Shown here in pieces: positions 34,933 to 45,468 of a stretch of 64,000 bases of DNA (its first letter is position 1; each line of letters starts with the position of its first letter). The DNA is from Heterostelium album PN500 (lineage: Eukaryota; Evosea; Eumycetozoa; Acytosteliales; Acytosteliaceae). Under the pieces are notes generated by a model. That model saw nothing but the letters and a program-made list of their open reading frames with translations, was not told where the DNA came from and did not search any database. A program made the position numbers and the translations under genes. Where the stretch lies: assembly GCF_000004825.1 (NCBI RefSeq), contig NW_008805075.1, positions 683,788 through 747,787 on the forward strand, written 5' to 3'.

Positions 34933-36153
34933 ATGGAAATGAATAAAGTATTGTTTCAAAAGATATTTAATAATAGTGTATTAAGTAAATTGATTTTTAA
35001 CTTGGTACATCATATTCATTTCGATCTTTTAAAACAAAATCATTGTATTTACAAGTGGAAAGATGTCATTAATACACCATACGTTCTGTCTGGTCATGGC
35101 TATCTAGAACTATTGAAAGAATATCTCAGTCGGAACAATAAGAATATGTGCGTTTCATTCATAGACTACAGTTATAACTATCAGATTCTAGTGGATGCAG
35201 TACGAGGTTGTAATGGTCTTCATATTCTTAAATTCCTATTGGATGAACTACGGATCGATCCGTACAAGATATGGCAGAGTCAGCAAAACACCACTGAAGA
35301 TCTGATGTATTTCGCTGCGAAACACGGACGCTTGGAGATAATCTACTACCTGGTTGGCAAATATAGTCGATGGGATTTCTACAACGCTATTACTGTGGCA
35401 CCGCTCTCTGGAAACATGGAACTGTTGAAATTCATAGGTTCTCAAGCTTGTGAAACATTCGAAAACACTGGCGCTGTCAATTTCGAAAACTATTTAACTA
35501 CAACATACGATTCAGCTGCATTGGTCGGTAGAATCGATTTCATTCAATGGTTACAGGAGAATCGATCTCAAGATCTTCAACTGAATAATTGTAGGTTGTA
35601 TAACAGTGCGATCGAAGGTGGTCATCTTCCTTTACTCCGGTACCTTGTAGAGAACAAAATTGGTTATGAAAAGCTAGGAAATATATTCGACTATGCAACA
35701 CTACAAAAGCAACCAAACACTCTTGATATACTGGAATTCCTTCAAATACATTTTAAAACTGGATTTTGTACACAGGCAGCAATGAATAATGCAGCTTCCA
35801 CCAACAACATGGAGGTTTTACGATGGTTGCATAACAATAGAAGTGAAGGATGTTCATCGAAAGCAATGAACGAAGCCGCCAAGAACAACAATTTTGATAT
35901 GTTAAAGTGGCTCAATGAAAATAGGAGTGAAGGATGTACAAACTATGCAATTGAAAATGCAATCTATCATCAAAATATAGAAATGATTCAGTATCTTCAT
36001 GTTAATAGACCGGAATGCTCAGAGTTAACTTTTGAATTATATATGGTTTATCATAGTGGTATTCGAAAAGCAAAGAATCAAAACAACTATAAACTCTATG
36101 AGCTATTAATGCAACATGATATATTAAAGTTGTCGGCTGACGAATATATTTAA
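34933..36153 (+). CDS. Ankyrin-repeat protein between the two protease modules
   Basis: Single exon, 406 aa (MEMNKVLFQKIFNNSVLSKLIF). The usual cap YKWKDVINTPYVLSGHGYLE is followed by about eight ankyrin-like repeats, including EVLRWLHNNRSEGCSSKAMN and DMLKWLNENRSEGCTNYAIE. A second in-frame Met two codons later (MNKVLF) matches paralogue starts better and may be the true initiator. It is the only member of the 29-64 kb group on the plus strand and separates the two I29/CAP-papain pairs; its 3' end converges on I29 copy 2 with 64 bp between stops. There is no evidence that it acts with the proteases. Confidence 0.85.
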   Translation: MEMNKVLFQKIFNNSVLSKLIFNLVHHIHFDLLKQNHCIYKWKDVINTPYVLSGHGYLELLKEYLSRNNKNMCVSFIDYSYNYQILVDAVRGCNGLHILKFLLDELRIDPYKIWQSQQNTTEDLMYFAAKHGRLEIIYYLVGKYSRWDFYNAITVAPLSGNMELLKFIGSQACETFENTGAVNFENYLTTTYDSAALVGRIDFIQWLQENRSQDLQLNNCRLYNSAIEGGHLPLLRYLVENKIGYEKLGNIFDYATLQKQPNTLDILEFLQIHFKTGFCTQAAMNNAASTNNMEVLRWLHNNRSEGCSSKAMNEAAKNNNFDMLKWLNENRSEGCTNYAIENAIYHQNIEMIQYLHVNRPECSELTFELYMVYHSGIRKAKNQNNYKLYELLMQHDILKLSADEYI

Positions 36154-36217
36154 ATAATAAAACAGTGTACATTAGTTATAATTAAACAAAAACCATATCT
36201 ATGATATTATGTTTATT

Positions 36218-36921
36218 TTATTTTTTAACACCGAAAAGTCTGGCTGTGATAGAGTGATGAGGTGGTTCCAAGTTAAAGACGTTGGTAGCACCCTCAGGAA
36301 TTGGGGTTGGTGAAGAAATTTCTTTACCTTGAAGTTCTACTTCTTTGTTTTGGTTGGCTCTTCTTTTCTTGATGATAACGACAGTCGTTGTGGCAGCACC
36401 GGCAACAAACACCGCACCTCCTGCAGCAATTGCAGCAATAGTCGAAGCAGCCAAACCGGCAGCAGCAACAGCTGGTGGAGTAGCACCTGTAAATGTTGAA
36501 GCAAACTCAGAGTATGACATATCACCATAATAATTCATAGTTTCTAAAATAAAAAGTTGGTAAATAAAAAAGTTTTTATATAAATTAGATCATCTTTAAA
36601 CTTACGAAGTTGTGCATCTGCTTTTGGATAAGTAATTGTAGGACCAGCAGCATCATTTAATAAAGAATTTATATTTGAACTAGGATTGCTTACAACTGCA
36701 TCTGGTAGATTGGCAAATTGTGAATTGTGTTGGTTGACAGCTTGGAAATTATCTTTCCACTTTAGGTAAGCCGATTGGAATTCATCGTTGGTATAGGTTT
36801 TCTGGTAAGCAGCGGACCATGATTTGAAAACAGCTTGAATGTCTGCCTCAGTAGATTTATATTCAGCTAATACACAACTTGTAAAAATAATACATGAAAT
36901 AAATAATAATAAATAACGCAT
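36218..36921 (-). CDS. Membrane-anchored stand-alone papain prodomain (I29), copy 2
   Basis: Two exons, 36921-36606 and 36543-36218, give 213 aa. The plan is the same as copy 1 at the same residue numbers: signal peptide 1-19, I29 domain with E47, A51, W55, N58, V62, N66, then NYYGDMSYSEF (109-119), an Ala/Gly-rich TM helix (about 135-163), IIKKRR stop-transfer and a cytosolic tail ending LEPPHHSITARLFGVKK. The intron falls at the same point, between the ERFNIN helix and the NYYGD block. The strongest conservation with copy 1 is in the I29 helix, the NYY(A/G)D(I/M)SYS block and the tail, not the TM or the acidic link, which suggests selection on both ends. Head-to-head with CAP-papain copy 2. 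Confidence 0.85.
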
Positions 36922-36933
36922 TTTTTTAAAGAA

Positions 36934-36969
36934 AATAAATAAAATAAATAAATAAATAAATAAATAAAA
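36934..36969. repeat. (AAAT)n microsatellite
   Basis: About eight AAAT units in the 5' leader of I29 copy 2 (sense TTTA). Confidence 0.8.
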
Positions 36970-37574
36970 AATTTCGAAAATTATAGAAAAAACAATGTAA
37001 ATGTAGAACCTATCTTTAATCAAACAACTTGTTTTAAATTAAAATAATTAGATCAAATATTGAACCCAACAACAAATCCAATCATACTTTCATATTGGTA
37101 TAAAGATCTATACCAGAGATCTCAAATCCTATTATTGTAAAAAAAAACAATTTTTTTTTGAAGTTGATCAAGAGAATCTAGAATCAAAAGATATTTTTGT
37201 AAATTTCGATTTTTTTGGAACCTAAACCCTTTTTCTTGGTTGTTTTTAGAGATATTTTTAGTTGTTTGATGAAACGATTGTAAATGAACAAATTAATTAA
37301 TTAATTAAGAAATCTTGATCTCCAGGCTTATCAAACATGAACAAAATAATCTTAAACCTTGAATTTGGTTTTTAGTAATTTCTTTAGGATGAATTGTTTT
37401 TTTTTTTTTTTGATAGAATGATCGATTATCATAATCGAAAAAATATCTTAAAAAAAATCAAAAGAACCTTTGATAGGAATCCCAAAATCAGTAATTTACA
37501 AATAGGATGGTTTGTAGTCCAACATTTTAAAATTGAAATTTACAAATAAATAAACTTTTTAGTTTTTTATTTAC

Positions 37575-37576
37575 TT

Positions 37577-37607
<31 letters not shown>

Positions 37608-37610
37608 TTA
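37575..37610. repeat. (TTTA)n microsatellite
   Basis: About eight TTTA units ending 16 bp before the ATG of CAP-papain copy 2; forms an inverted pair with the run at 36934-36969. Confidence 0.8.
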
Positions 37611-37626
37611 TTTTGTAATTTTAAAA

Positions 37627-39045
37627 ATGAAATTAAATTTATTTATTATATTATTTACGATATCTTTTGTTGCAGGTCAACTTTCCAGTGATGATGTGCA
37701 ATATTTAATTACCTATCATAATAATTTGAGAAGTAATCCAACTCCATCAGCCTATCCAACGTTAAGTTTGTTGACCTACGATTATGATATTGCCAATGTA
37801 ATCCAGACTGAACTTAGTACCTGCAGAGGACAATGGAGTCAATTGGTATATCAAGGTGTAGCATCTGAGTGGCAGTATTGGTGGACTCCAGCTTCATACT
37901 TTACTCTTCCAATCCAAATGGATTATATTAACAAACAAGCGGCTAATTATGATTGGAGTATTAAAGATTGTAAAGCCGGTACAACTTGTAAAGTAAGTAA
38001 TAACATTTGAATATTATTATTTACTTATTTTAATTAGCTTTTTTATTTTTTATTAGCCTTGGCAATTTATGGTGTGGTCCCAAACTACTAAATTCGGTTG
38101 TGGAAAAGCTGTATGTGGTGACTATACTTATATGTCTTGTGCCTATCAATCACCAGGTGGATATCAAGGTGTTGCTCCATACACACCAGGTACCCCCCCA
38201 CCTCCCCCAACTCCACCACCTCCACCTCCCACTCCAAATCCAAACAGTATTGATTGGAGAAATGGATATGTAACTAAAGTTAAGAATCAAGGTCAATGTA
38301 AGTTTTTTTCTTATTAATATATTCTACAAAATTATAAATATTAATAATATTATATTTATTACACTTTTTTTTTTTCAGGTGGTTCATGTTGGACTTTCGG
38401 TTCCATTGGTGCACTTGAATCAAGATTTTTAATTAAGAATGGTAACTCTCAACTAAGTACATTGGATCTAGCTGAACAAAATGCTGTAAATTGTAAGTAA
38501 CATCGTTATTCATTAATCAAGTTTTCCAATTTAATTAATTTAATCTTTTCTATTTCTTATCCTTTTTCTTTTTTTTTCAAGGTTTACCATATGGATGTAA
38601 TGGTGGTTGGTCATCTAAAGTATTTACTGACTTCCAAGCTCCTGGAATTGCTTATGAAGCTGAATTACCATATAAAGCTGCTGTTGAATCTTGTAGTTTT
38701 ACCTCACCACCAGGCACACCAAGATTCTTTTATTCAGGCTATGGAAGAACTCCAGCAGGTGATAAACAAGCTTTACTTGCTGAACTTAGAAGAGGACCAA
38801 TTGCTGTATCTCTCTGGGTAGATGATGCCTTCCAGCGTTACTCTAGTGGTATTTTCAGTTGTCAGCAGCAATATACCACTACCAATCATATTGTTTTGTT
38901 GGTTGGTTATGATGCCGACAAAGATTACTATATTTTGAAGAACTCTTGGGATACTTGGTGGGGTCAGGCGGGCTATATGTATTTGAGTGGTGCCAATGAT
39001 AACTGCTACATGTTGGGATATTCTTCTTATTATCCAGTAATCTAA
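37627..39045 (+). CDS. Secreted CAP(SCP)-papain fusion cysteine protease, copy 2
   Basis: Four exons, 37627-37992, 38057-38297, 38379-38492 and 38582-39045, give 394 aa. Signal peptide about 1-17, CAP domain 18-150 (YHNNLR, VWSQTTKFGCGKAVC, GGYQGVAPY), a short Pro-rich linker (PPPPPTPPPPPPTPNPN), then the papain domain from IDWRNGYVTKVKNQG. Catalytic residues are present: C206 in CGSCWTF, H343 in TTNHIVLLVGY, N361 in KNSWDTWWG. Like copy 1 it has no I29 prodomain. It has one intron (38493-38581) absent from copy 1, within AVN|CLPYGCNGGW, and a different linker type. Two active-looking copies, each with its own divergent I29 gene, argue that the pair is kept as a unit. Confidence 0.9.
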
Positions 39046-39247
39046 AAATAAATTAACTATTTATTACCAATATTGTTAATGTTGCAGTGTGTTTGATTTT
39101 GGAATTCTTTTTTTCTTTATCCAGTTTTCTAAAAATGAAAAAATAATAATACAAAATTACAAATATATATTCTATAAGTATAAATAATTTATTTGATTTA
39201 CCAAAAAATATATATTGAATCTGAACTGCTGTTGGTTAGTTATGACT

Positions 39248-41279
39248 TCAATATTTACTCTCTAACCAGAAGCTATCGTGTACTAGATTTCTATTGTTAC
39301 CAACATATTCGAAATACAATGATGTAGTGTTGGCGTAGAATCTGGTGTAACCATAGTTGATAGCTCTGAAAATAGAGTAATCTGGTTGAATTTCATGACC
39401 GTTTCCATTGTCCAAATCGGTAGCAGTCCATGGTACTTGATAAGTATTTCCTGCCATTCCAATTAAAACGTGAACTGGAGCATCGTTATCAGATTGTGCA
39501 CATGTACCATTATTTAATCCACACATTCTTTCATAAACATGACTAAATATAAATTTGTAAATTGTTAATAAATTAATATTTCGAGCTGTAGTTTGAATAA
39601 AACTTACACATGACCCCAAAGACAGAGATTAACATCATATTCAATTAAAAGTGGTTCGATATTTAAACGAAGATTGGTTTTAAGACCAATTTCGTCACCC
39701 GGTAGTGCAGAGTCATACATTGGACGATGACCACTGAATACAACCCATGGTGTTCTGGTTCTATCGACAGATGCGAGATCTTGCTTGAGCCATTCGTATT
39801 GAGGTGATCCAGCTAAAAAGTCGTGTTCAGCAGACATCACAGTAAAGTGAATTGGTCCATTCTCGAATGAATACCAAAGATTTCTCTCGGGAGTATTCTC
39901 TGCACCTGTCATATGATATCTAGTGTTATATGGAACTCCACATTCACCACCACTATCAGTACCGTAATCACTCCAACTTGGATTGAATGATTGATTCTTA
40001 TAATCCCATTCATGACTATATTGATGATAATATTAATATTAAAATTAATTAGAATTATGAAAAAACAAACACATACTTTCCAATTGAAACCATGTATGGA
40101 GCACGACCAAGTACTTCGGCCATTGAATCTTGGAAATAATCCCAAAGGAAAGCATATCCTCTGGCGTATGAAATATCACCAATGTGGAGTACTGTCCAGG
40201 TTGGTGATTGGTTAAGTCCGTTTACCGATTTCTTTCCGAGTTTTTTCGCGAGTGGACTGTGAGAGATTGGTGCCATCACAGTTTGGTAGACGTTGGCAAC
40301 AGTCTGTGGTGCCGGTGTTTGAGCGTCGCTGTTGGCCGGGTAAAAAGATGGCATAACACCAAGATCACCAAATGCAATGATATAGGCCTCGGAAGCTGGT
40401 GCCGGTGCACTGATGAAGCTGAATGGACCGGCGAATCCATCGTTGTTACTTCCGAAAGTGTAGTAGTATTCGGTGGCGTGATCCAGTCCGCTGATGATAA
40501 CATCGTGGATAAATCCGGGATTACGGAAATAGAGTGGATCGATTGCAGGCTTCTCACACATCTGATTGATGGTGTAGGTAACAGTGGTACCGGTGAATTT
40601 ATCGAGCAGAGACGATGGCGATGTTCCAACCATAACGATTGGGGTGTCGTCGGTACCAGAGATCCACATGAGACGCATCTCATCGGTGTTGTTGGTCAGT
40701 GAGAGATACTGTTTGCCTGGCATATTAAGATTCTCAAAGGTGACAACATTGGAGGTGGCTACATTTGTCAACATAATCTTGTCATAGGTGATGGTTGGTG
40801 GTACGTTTCCAGGCACCCAGATTCTGAATAAATAGTTATCACGAACATTTACCAACTTTATTGACATTGAACCATATCCTTCTCTCCAAGCTATATTATT
40901 GATTGATATTATAAAAAGTTAGCAAATAAAAAGTAAGTCGTATAAATATAATTTACTTACTTGAAGAATTTGAAAGTAAAATATAACCTACTGGAGCAGT
41001 AATGTTTGAATCGACTGGGAAGTAAATAGCCAAAGCATCCATTGGTGTTGGATTTTCAATACCTTGCCATGAAATCTCTATAAAATCACCTGATTGTTGT
41101 AAAACCTCTGTTTTTATGTATTAAGTGTAATGTATAGAGATATAAACTTGTTAGATAAGATATTTGATATGATCTATGTGAATATTATTATTACCTGGTG
41201 ATGCCTTTAAAATAGCTTGAGAATAACAATTACCAAACAATAAACATAATATCCCGAAAAGGATTATAATGATATTCAT
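39248..41279 (-). CDS. Purple acid phosphatase (metallophosphoesterase)
   Basis: Five exons, 41279-41195, 41107-40961, 40890-40077, 40015-39608 and 39542-39248, give 582 aa. Signal peptide in exon 1 (MNIIIILFGILCLLFGNCYS). An N-terminal Fn3-like domain contains RLMWISGTDD. All five PAP metal blocks are seen in order: FGDLG, GDISYARGYAFLW, GN|HE (split by intron 3), MSAEHDF and WGHV|HVYER (split by intron 4). The enzyme hydrolyses phosphate monoesters at acid pH with an Fe-Fe or Fe-Zn(Mn) centre and is usually lysosomal or secreted. Size is that of plant and fungal high-molecular-weight PAPs. It converges on CAP-papain copy 2, 202 bp apart; both could serve phagosomal digestion, which is inference. 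Confidence 0.93.
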
Positions 41280-41661
41280 TGTTTTATTTAGATATATCTA
41301 TGAATACTATCAAATAACAAAACTAATCTGTTAACACTTCTAAATAGGTTATTGATTGAACTACTACTATGTTTTTAACACAACTGATCAAAGTGGTGTG
41401 GGAAAAACCAAAATTCATTTGCTTTATTAAAAAAAAATAAATCAAATTTAACATTCGAGATATTTTTTTGTACACAAAACCAACCCATCTAACGAGAAGG
41501 GTGTCGCCTGGTAATCTTGAACAAAAATAAAAAAAAAATCTTGTTCGTTTTTAATTTATATTTAAGATATCTTTTATTTATTTTAATTTTAATTTTAATT
41601 TTAATTTATTTTAATTTTAATATTATTTTATCTATGTAGCGTAACATATATAAATAATTTA
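41280..41661. other. Intergenic spacer with TTTTAA repeat
   Basis: 382 bp. A (TTTTAA)n tract occupies about 41578-41622. The part next to the phosphatase start is its promoter side. Nothing else recognised. Confidence 0.55.
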
Positions 41662-43213
41662 TTATTTAATTATTAAATTAGCTAAGTCAGGTGATTGTGG
41701 GTTGTTGTTTTTTATTTCTGAAGCTAGTGATCCTCTTTCTATTGATTCGATTGAAGGTACTGATTCGTCGAGTTGTTTCTCAGTATAGATGTTGTGAGAC
41801 ATAAGATCAAGTGAACTAACGATGGTCTCTAGCCAGGTAGCTGCATATGATACAACCTTGTTGATTTCCCATAATGGAATGAATCTTGCAGAGGCAAAGT
41901 TTGACAATAATGCTACAATCGATCTTCTTATATTAAAAGCATCAATTTTTTGATTTGACAAAGGAATCAAAATAGCTGATACTGTTGATGTAATGAAATT
42001 CTAAAAACATAATAATATATAATTATTGAAGTTTAGTTTGTTCGTTAGTTGTTTGTTTATATGTAAAGATACAATATCTTTAAAAAAATAATTACATTTG
42101 TATAATAAAAAGTAAAGAGAAAAGAAGATGATATTGCTAGTGCATTTCTTGCAAATGTTCTGACGGTATGACTCTTTGCTTCCGATTGAAATAGAGATCG
42201 ATACTCTGGTGTCAGTTTGTCTAGTTGCAACTTTGGTGAGTTTCGTTTAATTTGTGCCAAGAGGGAGTTGACCATCTGTCTTTCGAAATATCCATGTTCA
42301 TAGCGAAGTGCATCATAGTATTTCAATACCAACAAGCCGCCTCCATTGATAATAGTATAGCAATTCTCAGGACAATATGAAAACTCACGAATTAAAAAGG
42401 GGATCGCTCTTCTTAGTCCATAGGTAGAATATTTATTGGCAGCAATTGAAAACAATTTCAGAATAATAGAAATCGGTGCATTCTTATCTAAAATAAGTAA
42501 TAATATTACTTTTTGTTAATAACTAATAATCTGTCAATCTATCTATCAATCAATCAATCAAATATACTTACAATTCATCGCTAATGAAATTGCTAATTTG
42601 AAATGAACCAATCTAATTTTGAGTATGCATTCTAGTGCTGAAGTCGGTGCAACATTCTCATTGATTTCCTCGTTGATATCGATTGGATAGAGTGGAACTT
42701 TCTTTGCGTTGACCTGGAGAGAAAATTGCTTGGAGAGCGCATCCAATAAAAACAGACCGTCAAGTACCGCTAGGTAGGTGTCTTCATGTTGAAAGTCCGA
42801 TCGAAGACGATTGTTGACATACAACAGACGCAGTAGCACCGTCATCTTCTTTGGAGCGATAAATTCATTGATGACAACCTTAAATTCTAGACCTTTACTA
42901 TGATCACGTGGAATCATACTCATATAGTCATCAAACAACTTTCTAGAGTTCACATGTACTAATTCTTTAAATATTTTATTATTCTCTTTCTCTCTCTTAT
43001 AATATGAGTAGATCGACTTAACTTTGTTTTTGTTTATTTTTTTAAGTTTAATTAGTCAGTTAAATAAATAACTTTAGTTTGATCAATATCATTATAATCT
43101 ATTTGTTTTATATACATACAAAAAACAACATTTGTATAAGCTAAAACACTCGCTTCTGGCCATGTTATTCCAAGATTTAGTCGAGAGCGAATCGAGTTAA
43201 AAGTATCTACCAT
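41662..43213 (-). CDS. ARM-like paralogue family, member A (unknown function)
   Basis: Four exons, 43213-43120, 43021-42572, 42487-42096 and 42000-41662, give 424 aa; intron phases 1,1,0. I do not recognise a named family. Exon 2 is a helical domain with LPLYPIDI-like acidic loop (here KVPLYPIDINEEINEN). Exon 3 opens YKNAPISI and holds one armadillo-like helical repeat, YGLRRAIPFLIREF...ENCYTIINGGGLLVLKYYD. Its end and exon 4 include hydrophobic helices, and the C-terminus has ESVPSIESIE, matching (C/L)IPSAE in other members. Five such genes lie in 41.6-63.1 kb. Exon 1 is the shortest of the five. Two hydrophobic stretches (exon 3 end, exon 4 middle) suggest membrane association, not proven. 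Confidence 0.8.
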
Positions 43214-43488
43214 TGTCTATTTATAACAAATATCAATAAATGATTTTTAATTGTCTTTTCCTAAAATGAATTGTTTTTAGAAATCATATGAAAGTATATA
43301 TATCTTTTAGAAATCACCAAAAAAATAAAACTAATGTTTTGACAGCTGTTAAAACATCTAAAAAGATCTTGATTCACAATAAAATTTATTCTCATTTTTT
43401 CAATTGACACATTTATTTGTCATTTATTTTCTATTTTATGGAGAATTAATTAATGAGATGATGATGTAATCATTTGGTCAATAAATAG

Positions 43489-45018
43489 TTAATTGTTATC
43501 ATTTTCAAATTCCTCCAACATAGTTTTGTATTGCTTTGCTTTTTCAATGAGCTCTGCAGAAGGGATTAACCTATCGTATCGAGATGGTCCTAATTCATTT
43601 TTGAAATCATCTTGAACGATCGAAACCTGTCCAAAATAGTGATTCACCAGACACATGCAGATGATATTGATCAACAAGCTGTACTTGTAGTTTGGAGTGT
43701 AAAATACCATTCCCAAAGTAAGTGCCAAAGAAACCAATGGTATCTTTGCCTTTTCTCTGATATTAACATTCATAACCATATATCCACTTGTAATCAATGC
43801 TGTTTTAATATCCTTAATTAAATTAAAAGATAGTTAGTTATTAGTTTGATTATATTTTATACCTCAGTAACATAGTTATTACTTACATTTGAAAGATAAA
43901 GATTTAAAAAGAAATCGGGAATCACACAAGCATTTGAAGCTAAGGTAATGGCTTTGTGACTTTCAAATAGTTCTTGTACTATTTTGGCATCTTTTGCTTG
44001 GAGGTTTCTAGTGTATTCTTGATAGGATGAAAAACCAATGTTATCTAAAATATACTTAATAGTGTCGGTTTCTCTCTTTCTACAGTTGTAAAGAGATATC
44101 TTGTAGTAATAGAGAACCATTAATCCATTGGCTTTAACAATGCTACGACAATTCTCTTTTCTATGATTGGCAAGATTTCCCAGTAATTTAGTTGCATATC
44201 TTCTTAATCCATAAGTATTCAAAGGATTCAAAGACATTGTAACTATATTTCTAACAATAGAATATGGAGCATCTTTATCTAAAAATAATAAATAAATAAT
44301 AAAATTAGTATTAATTATAAAAATATTTATATCTAGATATATTTACAATTCTTTGATAAAGATGATAATATGAATGCAATATTATCTCTATATCTTAATA
44401 GTATTTCCAACTTTTCATTTAAAAACTTGTAATGTTTTTCGGATTTATTGTCTTCTTCGTCATCGTAGATAGAGTAGAGTGGAACATAGGTTGGTTCTAT
44501 TGCAAGTGATCGAACTTTGATATCTTCATCCAATCGTACGACTATCTCCAGTAGAGAATTGTAAATAGTTTCCGATTGGAAATTCTTTCTAAATGATTCA
44601 CAGCAATCCAATAGCTTCATAAAGTTTTGAAATTCTTTATTGTCATCTCGGTTGAACAGTGCCATCGTCTTTTTAGAGGTGGTATTTAACAAAGATGTCA
44701 TCATGGAGTTTGCTTCTTCCATCGATAGCATATCATCATAATTATTTATTAATTTTGATTTTTCTTTAAAGAAAATAATCATATCTCTTGCTATAAATAA
44801 AAAATAATATTTAATTAGTAAATATATATTTACAATTTAATTTTATATTTAAAATAATTACCAAAAACATATATTCCATAACCTATTATTGAATTGTCAA
44901 TGATATCAAACTTTATTTGATTTGGTAACAATATTTGATTTACTATTTGTCCAATTACAATGCTTGCACCACAAACAACTACTGCTTTATATTCTTTAAT
45001 TTTAGATAAAATACTCAT
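43489..45018 (-). CDS. ARM-like paralogue family, member B (unknown function)
   Basis: Four exons, 45018-44862, 44790-44347, 44278-43887 and 43812-43489, give 438 aa with intron phases 1,1,0. Exon 1 is hydrophobic (VVVCGASIVIGQIVNQILL). Exon 2 carries SMEEANSMMTSLL...FQSETIYNSLLEIVVRLDE and the loop YVPLYSIYDDEEDN. Exon 3 has the family block YKDAPYSIVRNIV and the ARM-like unit YGLRRYATKLLGNLANHRKENCRSIVKANGLMVLYYYK, described here by its two helices. Exon 4 has a hydrophobic centre (IPLVSLALTLGMVF, followed by a conserved PNYKY motif) and ends RLIPSAELIEKAKQY. It lies next to member A in the same direction, 275 bp apart, as expected from tandem duplication. Confidence 0.8.
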
Positions 45019-45468
45019 TTTTTAAATTATATGATTTAAATTTATTATTGATAAAAATCAAATGAATTGAATTTATTTATAGTATTGGTTTTTTGCAAAG
45101 TTGTGACATCATTCTAGGTTTTAAAGAATAAAAAATTAATATTTCAAATATAAATTCCTATATTGGAATTTTGTGATTGCAAAAAATAAAAAAACAAAAT
45201 TATCTCTAGATATTAGATAAAATTTATTGAAAATCCCAAATCATCATAAAAATCCAAATGTGGTGTGTTGATTTCTTCACTATTTATTTGTTATTAAATC
45301 ACAAATAATATTAAATAAAAGAAGTTCAATCTTGATTACAGTAATAATATTAATTAATAAAAAAGTTAAAAAAACTAGTTTAAACACATTTTTTTAAAGA
45401 AATCATTAAATACTTCATAAAAATCATTAAATATTTATTAGTTGTTTATTTTTTTATTATTATTAATA
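45019..45468. other. Divergent promoter spacer, member B / B-box gene
   Basis: 450 bp, AT-rich, with no recognisable element. The last 30 bases before the B-box ATG (TTTATT...ATTAATAATGG) are shared with the leader of the decayed copy at about 47410-47437. Confidence 0.5.

Larger units (their letters stand above)
36922..37626. promoter_or_regulatory. Shared divergent promoter region, I29/protease pair 2
   Basis: 705-bp spacer between the two start codons. Each leader carries a tetranucleotide run in the same sense relative to its own gene: (AAAT)n on the plus strand at 36934-36969 before the minus-strand gene, and (TTTA)n at 37575-37610 before the plus-strand gene, so the spacer is bounded by an inverted pair of repeats. 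The middle has poly-T blocks and no recognised motif. Confidence 0.5.

Noticed and set aside
29877-36153. Idea that the ankyrin genes are part of the I29/protease module
   Set aside because: The two ankyrin genes are in different orientation and position relative to each pair, and the family is scattered throughout the window.
38591-38821. 76-codon frame inside CAP-papain copy 2
   Set aside because: Out of frame with exon 4, which encodes the papain domain in the correct phase.
40208-40702. 164-codon plus-strand frame opposite the phosphatase gene
   Set aside because: Antisense to exon 3, which encodes clear phosphatase motifs; no features of its own.
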